Assembly: GCF_008298035.1 (NCBI RefSeq)
Contig: NZ_CP042910.1
Location: 3,921,001 to 3,985,000, forward strand
Origin: Gimesia maris
Lineage (GTDB): Bacteria; Planctomycetota; Planctomycetia; Planctomycetales; Planctomycetaceae
Reading direction: 5' to 3'
DNA: 64,000 bases
This document shows positions 35,847 through 43,967 of the stretch, one piece after another. The notes under the pieces are model-generated. The model was not told the DNA's origin and searched no databases. It saw nothing but the letters and a program-made list of their open reading frames with translations. The position numbers and the translations under genes were made by a program. Positions within the stretch are counted from its first letter, which is position 1. Every line of letters starts with the position of its first letter.

Positions 35847-37316
35847 TTATGGCACGAAATGATTAAATTCAGACTGGTGATTGAATTGAATCCAGATTCT
35901 TCGGACGACAGGAAACAGTATGATCGCCAGTAAAACAGGAATACAGCAGCAGATCAAACTAATTGCTGATAAAACGGATGTCTGGCCATAATGCATCAGC
36001 CCATACAGACGAACTGCTGAAGTCATACCACTGTTCGGAGCGAGGATTGAACTGATCGTCACATCCCAGTAGACCCAGAAAGCCAGGACCGCAACGGCCC
36101 AGTATTGCATGCGTCCTCTGGTCACCCACAACAGACGACCGCCGTTCACTGATTGATGAGAACAAACAGCTTGTTTCAGTAAATGTGCCAGGAATATGGA
36201 CTCGTTTTGTTCCTGTTTTTGAAATATCAGCTTGATGAACACCGCCCGGGGAAACAGGTACAGCACAAAACCCAGTAAAACCGGGACTGGGGTTCCATAG
36301 AGCCAGTTCCCTGCCCGCGTCAAAAAAACAGATGCAATGATCAGCGCCAGGGGCAATGATCCAGACAAGCCCGGCACACAACATATCAAGCCGATTACCT
36401 TGATGAAACGGGATTGCGTTCGGTTAATAAAGCAGGTTGCCAATCCCCAAGCAGCAATCCCGGATGTCGTCGCATATAAGACTCCCCAGGCACATTCCTG
36501 AATGGTTCCCATGATTTGTAATTGATTTTGCAGCACAATTTTCAGAGAAAGAAATCCACCCCAGCCCAGCATTGCCAGGGGAATCAGGACTACGCAGCAT
36601 GTTGCGACCGCCAGATAGCTGACAGCCGTAAATCGCTGCATTCGGTTTACTTTTGAGTGACGATGCTGTTGCAGATAGCTTGGTCGCTGTTCCAGACTTC
36701 TTAACAGATACAACACTCCCGCTATCAGTAGTACTTCAATGATCAGCGGGATCACCAGATAGACCAGCGTTTCTCTGACTGGTACCCCACCCGCCTGGGC
36801 ATCAAAGATCCATACCGTCCAGGAATTCAGATAGAGTAAGGAGGCCATTTCAAATTCCTGAAAAGCCAGCAGAAACAGCAGGCACCACACAGGTACCGTG
36901 CGTACTAATGTTTTTCTGAGAAAGAAACTCCACTTTACGGGTAGACGGGAAATCGCATTTCCAGCTCTCGAAGCAGCCTTGCGGATGAAATCGGCTTCGA
37001 CTGAAATTTGCGTTCCTGCAGTCATGTGATAACAGAGGAGTCCCACTGGAACGACTCTCAGTAATACCAGAATCGAATAAACAGCTTCTCCAAGAACCGG
37101 GAAATGAATCAGATGTGTCGTCAACAGCGACCAGGTATAGCCGACAATCAGCTCCGGAACCAATATCGGAGCCAGTGCCACTAGCCATACAAAAATGGTG
37201 TAGCGAGTTTCAGTTCGATCAATCAGAGACGACAGTCGCTGACAGAGGTAGACTCCAATCAGTGAAATGATGAGACTGCGTAACACGGTCACACCACAGA
37301 CGGTGGTCAGGCTCAT
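35847..37316 (-). CDS. Ferric/thiamine-type ABC importer permease (two-domain)
   Basis: A 489-residue inner-membrane permease with about 12 helices arranged as two homologous halves, the layout of FbpB/ThiP-type permeases. The first half contains VVPVGLLCYH and the loop EADFIRKAASRAGNAISRLPVKW, a cytoplasmic EAA-like motif. The second half has GLSGSLPLALIIASVFL. It overlaps the upstream binding-protein gene by ATGA and the ATPase starts 2 nt after its stop, so the three form one importer. Iron(III) is the most usual substrate of such sets, but the sequence cannot decide. Confidence 0.82.
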   Translation of the reverse strand: MSLTTVCGVTVLRSLIISLIGVYLCQRLSSLIDRTETRYTIFVWLVALAPILVPELIVGYTWSLLTTHLIHFPVLGEAVYSILVLLRVVPVGLLCYHMTAGTQISVEADFIRKAASRAGNAISRLPVKWSFFLRKTLVRTVPVWCLLFLLAFQEFEMASLLYLNSWTVWIFDAQAGGVPVRETLVYLVIPLIIEVLLIAGVLYLLRSLEQRPSYLQQHRHSKVNRMQRFTAVSYLAVATCCVVLIPLAMLGWGGFLSLKIVLQNQLQIMGTIQECAWGVLYATTSGIAAWGLATCFINRTQSRFIKVIGLICCVPGLSGSLPLALIIASVFLTRAGNWLYGTPVPVLLGFVLYLFPRAVFIKLIFQKQEQNESIFLAHLLKQAVCSHQSVNGGRLLWVTRGRMQYWAVAVLAFWVYWDVTISSILAPNSGMTSAVRLYGLMHYGQTSVLSAISLICCCIPVLLAIILFPVVRRIWIQFNHQSEFNHFVP

Positions 37317-38356
37317 TTCAAGTACTCCGACTTGAGCCAGTCCAAGGTCCGCTTTCTCTGATTGACGAGATCAGACAGGGGGTATGCCTGTTTGATATAG
37401 GGGCGAAACTTCTGAACTTCTTCCGGTACCTGATCCCAGTTGACCTTTCCTAAGGGAATCTGACGCGACTGCGATTGCGATAACTCCAGTTCAACCTCCG
37501 CCGAAAGCAGGTAATCAACCAGTGCTTCGGCCTGCTTTCGGCGTTTTGTACCTTTGATGATGGCAACACTGTTGGGAATCAGCAGGGCTTTTTCTTCAAC
37601 TAATACCGGTATTGCAGCAACAGGCTGCCCTGCATCAACGGCCACAAAATAATCATCGGTGTCCGTTAATCCGAGGATACATGCACCGGTAGCAACCAGA
37701 TTTTTTACACTGGAGTTGCCGGATGTAACCTGTATTCCCTGTTCCTGTAGTGCACGATACCACTCCTGCAGTCGGGCTAATCCCCAGGCGTCACAGAGAA
37801 CCGTAAAATGTGAAAGTGTCGTACCATAGAGAGGTTTTGCGATCGCGACCTGGTTCAAAGGCCCTGTGAATGTACTCGCTACATTTTCATAGGAAAGTTC
37901 ATAAGAATCTGTATTGGCAATATAAACTCTCAGGCGAGCCGCAAACCCCGTCCAGTGCCCCTCGGGATCTTTGAAGGCAGCTGGAATTCTCTGGTAGCCT
38001 GGTCCCTGGTAGGGAGCCAGCAAATCCTGCTCTTTTAAAGCGGCTGTACCCAGAGCCTGGTTATTCCAGAATACATCACACCGTGGATGATCTTTTTCCC
38101 TGATGATTAAATTTGTCAGGCCCAGCGATTTAGTGGCTTCCGTATCAAAACGCGGCTCGACTTTGATGCCCGTCTGCTGCTCGAACTGTTTGAGAATCTT
38201 CTCTGAGAAAACAGCATCATGGGCGCAGTAGACAACAAGAGCTTCCTCCCGGTTCTGGTAATAAAAGACCAGTCCGATCATGACGATGGCAGCGATCTCA
38301 ACAAACGCCAGCATCAACCATCCCGACCAGGTCCTGCGTCCTCTGGTTTGATTCAT
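37313..38356 (-). CDS. Membrane-anchored extracellular solute-binding protein, ferric-type
   Basis: A 347-residue family 1/6 binding protein. The N-terminal hydrophobic segment (about residues 13-32, WLMLAFVEIAAIVMIGLVFYY) lacks a lipobox and an evident cleavage site, so the protein may stay anchored. The binding fold shows EALVVYCAHDAVFSEKILKQFEQQTGIKVEPRFD, then CDVFWNNQALGTAALKEQDLLAPY and WTGFAARLRVYIANTD, as in FbpA/FutA-type proteins. Binding of iron or another anion-coordinated ligand is inference. It overlaps both neighbours by 4 nt. Confidence 0.85.
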   Translation of the reverse strand: MNQTRGRRTWSGWLMLAFVEIAAIVMIGLVFYYQNREEALVVYCAHDAVFSEKILKQFEQQTGIKVEPRFDTEATKSLGLTNLIIREKDHPRCDVFWNNQALGTAALKEQDLLAPYQGPGYQRIPAAFKDPEGHWTGFAARLRVYIANTDSYELSYENVASTFTGPLNQVAIAKPLYGTTLSHFTVLCDAWGLARLQEWYRALQEQGIQVTSGNSSVKNLVATGACILGLTDTDDYFVAVDAGQPVAAIPVLVEEKALLIPNSVAIIKGTKRRKQAEALVDYLLSAEVELELSQSQSRQIPLGKVNWDQVPEEVQKFRPYIKQAYPLSDLVNQRKRTLDWLKSEYLK

Positions 38357-39975
38357 TTGCCGGTTGCGTTCTCTTCAGTTTTTTTCTCAAGCGAATTGAA
38401 ATATTTCTTGATGCCTTCGTGGTATCCGGGAGGAATCTGTTCCTGCATGATTGCTTCACTCATTCCCTGTTTCAAATCGCCGAACAGTTTCTTGTAATCC
38501 TTACGGGCTTCTCCCCGGTCACTGAGTCCTTTTGTCTTAAAAGAGAGCAGTACTTTACCAGCTGTAATGGCAGACTTTGATTTTTCTGTTTTGAAACCTT
38601 TGTCACCCGTATCATCTTCATCGACTTTGCCTCCGCTACCCTGCCCTTCACCGCCGGTCCCTTCTCCCTGCATATCTCCCATCAACCTCGCATACAATTC
38701 CTCATAGTCTTCCAGGGTCAGGCAGTTTTCGCACGCTTCTCCATCGAGACCTGATTTATCATTTACCTTTTTCGCCTTCGACAAAGCGCTTAATGCTTCT
38801 TCCAGCTTTTTCAGATCTTTCGCCGACTGTGCAACCTCTTTTAATTCCATTTTTGCCAGATCCATTGACTGCATGGCTTCCCGAAGCGCTTCTTCCTGTG
38901 GGATTCCCTTGGATTGAGCCATCTGCATCTGCTTCATGGCCCGTTTTAACGCTGCTGCCATTGCTTTGGAATTGGTCTGCTCACGGGCAAACGATTCCAT
39001 CTCTTTCATTTTTTTCTGAATTTCATTTTTCAGTTGTTCCCGTTTTACCGGGTCTGTCTCCTTTTGTAATCTCTGCAGTTTCTCTTTGAGTTCTTCCATT
39101 TCTTTCATGAGAGACTGAGTTGAGCCTTCCTGCAGTTCCTTACTCCATTTCTGCATCCCCTCTTCTTTTGACATTCCACCAAACTTTTGCGCCTGGTCTG
39201 TTTTCATCATCATGCTTTTCATGTTCTCTTCAGCCCGTTTTCGCCACTGGCTGCCGAGAGATTTCTGATGAGCCGCGAGAGTCTCTGCATTTTCCAGTTT
39301 TTTTCCGGGCACCATCTTGCGAAAATCCGATTTCAGGTTTTCGACAGCCAGTTTGACTTCTTTTGATTCTTCGTCACTGTCGCCGTCATCTTTGTTTTTC
39401 AATTCCGCGAGCCGGGCTTGCGTTGCCTTTTTCGTATTCTGAAACTCTTTGACTTTCTCCTGTTCGACTTCCGCTGCCTGAACTTTGCCAAACGGGTCAA
39501 ACTGGGGGGTGTATTCCAGTAACAGGAACAGCACCAGCCCGGCAGAGCAGCAGATCGCAAAACGCCTGGCCCATACAAAAGGAACCACTTGAGTCGGTTG
39601 TATTTTCACTGCCTGCTGTTCGGCATCCTGAATCACCAGTGGTTTATAGTTCCCAATGGCTTCTTCCAGCATTGTGACTGTCAGGAACAGATCCTTGGTT
39701 TTCTGATTCTGGTCAATCAGTCGCGCTGCCTGTTCATTGTCCGGTTTGCGGAACAGTATGATCGACAGAACAACCGTCCCGACTGCAACGACTCCCAGTG
39801 ACGGTAGCGTAAACCAGTCCGACAGGTACCCTGAGAATCGGCTGAAAAGCATGAGAGCCAGATACACCCCCAGTGTGATACAGAAGGATACGAAAATCTT
39901 TTGCCCCCACACGGCCAGAGCCATCCGCTGTTGAACGCGATTGATTAATCGAGTCGATTTTGTGATCTGTTCCAT
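38353..39975 (-). CDS. Membrane protein with long coiled-coil region, DUF4175-like
   Basis: A 540-residue protein. Two helices near the N-terminus (about 27-47 and 55-75) and a third at about 140-160 anchor it. The region from about 180 to 430 is a highly charged Lys/Glu/Met/Gln-rich coiled coil. The C-terminal part has a CENC motif and a Gly-rich acidic stretch (GEGTGGEGQGSGGK). The arrangement resembles DUF4175/TIGR02302-like membrane proteins, and related proteins are frequent in planctomycete MoxR/vWA clusters. Start at ATG 39975 behind GAGGTG; GTG 39984 is an alternative. The gene overlaps the binding-protein gene by ATGA. Function is unknown. Confidence 0.72.
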   Translation of the reverse strand: MEQITKSTRLINRVQQRMALAVWGQKIFVSFCITLGVYLALMLFSRFSGYLSDWFTLPSLGVVAVGTVVLSIILFRKPDNEQAARLIDQNQKTKDLFLTVTMLEEAIGNYKPLVIQDAEQQAVKIQPTQVVPFVWARRFAICCSAGLVLFLLLEYTPQFDPFGKVQAAEVEQEKVKEFQNTKKATQARLAELKNKDDGDSDEESKEVKLAVENLKSDFRKMVPGKKLENAETLAAHQKSLGSQWRKRAEENMKSMMMKTDQAQKFGGMSKEEGMQKWSKELQEGSTQSLMKEMEELKEKLQRLQKETDPVKREQLKNEIQKKMKEMESFAREQTNSKAMAAALKRAMKQMQMAQSKGIPQEEALREAMQSMDLAKMELKEVAQSAKDLKKLEEALSALSKAKKVNDKSGLDGEACENCLTLEDYEELYARLMGDMQGEGTGGEGQGSGGKVDEDDTGDKGFKTEKSKSAITAGKVLLSFKTKGLSDRGEARKDYKKLFGDLKQGMSEAIMQEQIPPGYHEGIKKYFNSLEKKTEENATGK

Positions 39976-40012
39976 TGGTCTCACCTCAAAACAGGGATGA
40001 ATAATGCCGGCT

Positions 40013-41704
40013 TCAGTTTTGGTTTGCAGACGTTCCGATAGCTTCTGCTTCTGCAGGACTGATCAGACGATCCTGGTTAGTATCATATTTTTGAAACAGA
40101 GCCTGATCAAACAGGAATTCCCGTGGCGACAGGTCTCCATCCCGGTTGCGATCCATACGCTGAAACCAGCGAGGACCATTAGCCGTTCGCGGGATCGTCA
40201 TATTCTGTTGCATCGACATGGCACCTGAACGCGGTGCGAATACAAACAGTTCCGGCTTACCCAGTTCAAACGTAATTTTAAAATGACCTTTCAACTCGCT
40301 GTGATCGAGTGCCTGGTCACGATTACCATCATATTCTTTAACACGTTGCCTACTGTTTCGCAATTCCCGTGGGCTTAATCGACGATCCAGATCTGAATCA
40401 AGGATTTCAAACAGGGATTTTCCATCATTGGCTACTGTCATGACAACCTGATTCTGAACTTCGGCAGTATCTTTGATTAAAAAATCGGTTAATTCCTCGA
40501 CAAACAGCATCCCGTCCTTATTTAAATCGACTTTTTGATATTCAGAGCCCGGTAAATTCAGTTGTCTGAATTCCGCTTCAGTCAGATATCCGCTTTTATC
40601 ACCGTCGACCACGCGAAATCTTGTCTGATAAAATCTCACATTATCTGCCAGCAGATGACGGGTACTTTTAACCCGTAATTCCAGTAACAGCCCATCGATG
40701 TGAAATTCAATTCTGGAACTTGAAACCGTCTGAACTTCACTGACGCGATTTGTTGTTTTATTGAGAAACTTGAGTTGCGGTCGAAATGTTTGCTGTCGCG
40801 GAATATGGATCTGTAATTGAACATCTACTAAGGGACTCTGCAGGTACTCAAACAGCTCTTTGCGATTTAAAAAGCCATCTGCGTTCTGGTCTGAATCCTG
40901 AAGTCGTGCAGTATCCTGTCGAGCCTGTTGAAAGCAACTGACAGAGATTGCATCTTTTTCAGGATTGGTATATTCAATGTACTTCTTTAAGATCTCATCA
41001 ATGGCTTTGTTGACCGAGCGATCATGATCCAGCCGCAGAAAAGGAGTTTCTACTTCTGCCTGACGGAATGGGCTCTGGGACACCGTATTCGATCGGTTAG
41101 AGTTAAACGGGCGTAATTCAGCCAGATTAAGGACTTCGTCTTCATCGCGATCGAACAGAAACAGTGTCTGATGACTGCTTTGCAGTTCTGTATCGCTGAG
41201 AGTGCCATTCTGATCCTGATCCAGTTTACGAAACAACTCGATCACCTGGGAGCTTCGTGATGGAACGCCGGCAATCCGAAATGCAGTGCCCTGACCGCTA
41301 TGAAGATAGACCGCAATTTCGCTCAGACTGAGGCGCTGGTCGAGATCTGAATCAAGCTGTTGAAGGCGTGTCTGCGGTTTTCCTTTATCGAAACGCTGAA
41401 TACCAAATGCCGGCAGAGACTTCAATTCTTTTAAATCGAGAAAACCATCTTCATCTTGATCGAGTGATGCAAATATCCTGTCAATGTAATCGTTGCTGAT
41501 CGATCGGAAGTCTGACTGATCAACCAGCAGATCGAGTTCCAGAATGATCGGAGCAGTAGGTGCCAGCAAAATGACCCTCTGGGCAGAATTGTGATTGGAC
41601 GAAACAGGGGGTACCTCTCCCGCCTGAATATCGGACTTTAAAAAGGGGCCAGATATTCCCATCACAAATAACACAATAATGGTTTTCGACACAGGATTCA
41701 TCAT
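40013..41704 (-). CDS. Exported multi-EF-hand calcium-binding protein
   Basis: A 563-residue exported protein with an N-terminal signal (hydrophobic residues about 8-21). It carries about eleven EF-hand-like loops with D-x-D/N-x-D/N-G-x-I/L-x-x-x-E spacing, for example DQDEDGFLDLKEL, DQDQNGTLSDTEL, DGDKSGYLTEAEF, DLNKDGMLFVEEL, DRNRDGDLSPREF and DTNQDRLISPAEA. Loops with Arg or Gln in place of Gly (DSDLDRRLSPREL, DSDLDQRLSLSEI) may bind weakly. Calcium binding is expected; target is unknown. ATG 41704 shares one base with the stop of the upstream gene (TGATG). Confidence 0.9.
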   Translation of the reverse strand: MMNPVSKTIIVLFVMGISGPFLKSDIQAGEVPPVSSNHNSAQRVILLAPTAPIILELDLLVDQSDFRSISNDYIDRIFASLDQDEDGFLDLKELKSLPAFGIQRFDKGKPQTRLQQLDSDLDQRLSLSEIAVYLHSGQGTAFRIAGVPSRSSQVIELFRKLDQDQNGTLSDTELQSSHQTLFLFDRDEDEVLNLAELRPFNSNRSNTVSQSPFRQAEVETPFLRLDHDRSVNKAIDEILKKYIEYTNPEKDAISVSCFQQARQDTARLQDSDQNADGFLNRKELFEYLQSPLVDVQLQIHIPRQQTFRPQLKFLNKTTNRVSEVQTVSSSRIEFHIDGLLLELRVKSTRHLLADNVRFYQTRFRVVDGDKSGYLTEAEFRQLNLPGSEYQKVDLNKDGMLFVEELTDFLIKDTAEVQNQVVMTVANDGKSLFEILDSDLDRRLSPRELRNSRQRVKEYDGNRDQALDHSELKGHFKITFELGKPELFVFAPRSGAMSMQQNMTIPRTANGPRWFQRMDRNRDGDLSPREFLFDQALFQKYDTNQDRLISPAEAEAIGTSANQN

Positions 41705-43341
41705 CAATGATTCAATAAAAATTCGCTGCTGTTTAACAGCGCCCAGAACAGATTGGAATAAGCATGTGTTTTCTCATCTTCTGTGTTGGCAGATGAAATA
41801 TAGTCGGTCAGTTTGTTCGTTTCTGATGTCGTTGGAAAACGTGATAAGGTACTCAGATAAAAAGCTTCAATTCTTTCTGCGATTGTCAGTTGGGGAAATT
41901 CTACGATCGCCGTAAAGACGTCTGACTGTTCAAGACTGGTGGCGTTTGTCATAAAAGTGCCATTCATCAGGGCCAAGGCCTGCAAAATTGTTGACCGCGG
42001 GTCCAGTTGATTTTCAGCATCCTGCTGAAACAGGTCACCAATTTCTGTCTCGGGACTGTTATTCCCTTGAGAAATGAGAAATGGATCGACCTCAGTTGTT
42101 TGCCTGAAGAATCCTGTCGCCTGTACCAGATTGGCGAAGATCTGCTCCGCCGTCAGCCCCCGGACAGGCATTTTACCATACCATTCAACCCGAGATTGGC
42201 TGGAGTCAGTCTGACGACTGGTAAGCTGATAGGCTTGGCTGTTCACGATTTCGCTTATCAGGAATTTTAAGTTGTAATCATGCTCACGCAGAGAATCTGC
42301 CAGCAACTCCAGAAGAAGCGGATGAGTGGCACGGTTCGTAGAAGAAAAATCATCGACCGGATCAACAATTCCCCGTCCGAAGAAGAGGCTCCAGACACGA
42401 TTTGCTGTTGCTTTGGCAAAATAGGGGTTATCTTTTGCTGTGATCCACTCAGCCAGCCTTAAGCGTGGAGTCACCTCCCCCGGCTCCCATTCCGGGCGAA
42501 GTCCATCCAGAAAGGTGGCATCAACCAGCCGATTTGTATCGGGAATTTTAATCTGGGGAGCACGCCCCGATTGAATCAGGGGTAATCCAGCGGAAACCTG
42601 ACTTGAAACTGACTGATCGATATTCGAAAAGAATGCCGTATATTCCCAGAACTGCTGCTGTTTCCAGCTGTCAAAGGGATGGTCATGGCATTGAGCACAT
42701 TCAATTCGTACCCCCAGAAAGGCCCGGGAGGTTCCCGCGGCCAGATTCTCGGGCTTGAACTGTTTTACAAGATAATAAGCACGGGGTGTCAGTTCCTGAA
42801 TGACTTCACTGGGCTGTCTTCGTGAGTTGGCTCTCAGTGATGTGCTGATGATTTGACGGGCGATTTCGTCATAGGGAACATTTGCCTGAAATTGTAATCG
42901 CAACCAGGCTTCAAATTCCGGAATCTCTCCTCTGGCCTGGAGATTCGTATTCAGTTCCGGCAACAGCATGTCGCGCCAGACGTTCGTGAAATGCACCACA
43001 AAACCAGGGCTCGCCAAGAGACGCTCTACCAGCTGTTCCCGTTTTTGCGATGAGTGATCTGCAATAAAACTTCTTAGTTCTGCGACGGGTGGTATTTTCC
43101 CGGCCAGATCGAGAGAAACGCGACGCATGAATTCTGCATCTGTCGAACGAGGCGCTGGAATCACTCCTTCACGTTTTTGTGCCTCTTGAATCAATCGATC
43201 AATTTCAGCGGATAACGAACCGGTTTTCTGCGGAACTTCTGAGCGTGCGGTTGCAGGAGAGACCGAGATCATTGTCTGAGTAATCAGTAATACGAGTAAT
43301 CCAGACAGTCCTGCTGTCTTACGTAGTGGATCGAAACGCAT
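41704..43341 (-). CDS. DUF1549/DUF1553 domain protein, exported
   Basis: A 545-residue exported protein with an N-terminal signal (FDPLRKTAGLSGLLVLLITQTMISVSPATA). The DUF1549 part has EFMRRVSLDLAGKIPPVAELRSFI and the CxxCH-like CAQCHDHPFDSW near residue 217. The DUF1553 part has PRLRLAEWITAKDNPYFAKATANRVWSLFFGRGIV and LLADSLREHDYNLKFLISEIVNSQAYQLTS. This pair of domains is a family hugely expanded in planctomycetes; the usual cytochrome c domain at the N-terminus is absent here. Function is not established. Start at ATG 43341; a GTG at 43359 is upstream. It is the first gene of the 17-gene run. Confidence 0.92.
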   Translation of the reverse strand: MRFDPLRKTAGLSGLLVLLITQTMISVSPATARSEVPQKTGSLSAEIDRLIQEAQKREGVIPAPRSTDAEFMRRVSLDLAGKIPPVAELRSFIADHSSQKREQLVERLLASPGFVVHFTNVWRDMLLPELNTNLQARGEIPEFEAWLRLQFQANVPYDEIARQIISTSLRANSRRQPSEVIQELTPRAYYLVKQFKPENLAAGTSRAFLGVRIECAQCHDHPFDSWKQQQFWEYTAFFSNIDQSVSSQVSAGLPLIQSGRAPQIKIPDTNRLVDATFLDGLRPEWEPGEVTPRLRLAEWITAKDNPYFAKATANRVWSLFFGRGIVDPVDDFSSTNRATHPLLLELLADSLREHDYNLKFLISEIVNSQAYQLTSRQTDSSQSRVEWYGKMPVRGLTAEQIFANLVQATGFFRQTTEVDPFLISQGNNSPETEIGDLFQQDAENQLDPRSTILQALALMNGTFMTNATSLEQSDVFTAIVEFPQLTIAERIEAFYLSTLSRFPTTSETNKLTDYISSANTEDEKTHAYSNLFWALLNSSEFLLNH

Positions 43342-43669
43342 TATGAGTTCTCGCAACACTTCTCGACTATCCTCAATGGCGTTGATTTTGCCTGATTTAA
43401 GGTACGCTTTATCCCAGACGGGACTTTGAAATGAAGACTCTGTATTATATAGTCAATTGTACAATGCCAGATTGTGAATACAAGGGCGATTTGACCTGTC
43501 ACACTGCTGTCACAGGTCGATAAAATCGTCTGGGGTGTCAAAGCCGGCTTTCATGATGGTGAACGGCCATTTTGTCGGTTCGGTTCAACAGTGAGACCGC
43601 TTTTATCCTGCTTTTTGCGTAACTATTTCTCAATTGTCACCTCATTTCTAAAAGAAATCAGATCCAAGA
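43342..43669. other. Divergent intergenic region at the head of the 17-gene run
   Basis: This 328-bp stretch separates the minus-strand DUF1549 gene from the plus-strand small membrane protein. It must hold the promoter(s) for the long minus-strand run and for the rightward genes. Contains an AT-rich patch (tattatatag, about 43443-43452) and the inverted repeat described at 43487-43528. No gene is supported in it. Confidence 0.5.
43487..43528. promoter_or_regulatory. Operator-like inverted repeat in a divergent promoter region
   Basis: Inverted repeat gacctgt (43493-43499) with acaggtc (43512-43518), 12-nt centre. It is extended outward by cgattt (43487-43492) and aaatcg (43523-43528), with a 4-base offset on the right. 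The centre also holds a direct repeat of ctgtcac. Location between divergent genes fits a regulator-binding site; none is identified. Confidence 0.4.
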
Positions 43670-43891
43670 ATGCTGACTCATGTGAAGCTGTTCATCAAAA
43701 GGTATAAAGATGATCTTTTTGTCATCGCCGCCGGAGCAGGCATGCTCTACTTTGCGACTCTTGATAGAGATCTGGGCTGGTTCTGGAATACTGCCGGATT
43801 TATTATTCTGATCTGGGGAATCGCTACCTTATGTATGAATTTACGTTCTGGAGAAAACCAGAAACAAAATGGTAGCAACGCGGACGCTTAA
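43670..43891 (+). CDS. Small two-helix membrane protein, hypothetical
   Basis: A 73-residue protein with two hydrophobic helices (about residues 16-33 and 40-58), a basic N-terminus (KLFIKRYK) and a polar Gln/Asn-rich tail. I recognise no family. It lies 76 bp before the PQQ-propeller gene and may be transcribed with it; an upstream in-frame start of that gene (43869) would overlap its end. Confidence 0.55.
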   Translation: MLTHVKLFIKRYKDDLFVIAAGAGMLYFATLDRDLGWFWNTAGFIILIWGIATLCMNLRSGENQKQNGSNADA

Positions 43892-43967
43892 TCCACTAAA
43901 ATCAACAGGAAAGTATGTACGAATACCGTCTCACCAACCTCCTCCCTGCCGATCCATAGAAACGCAC

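Noticed and set aside
43341..43541. Open frame on the minus strand before the DUF1549 gene
   Set aside because: Runs through the promoter-like AT-rich patch and the inverted repeat; composition is not coding-like.
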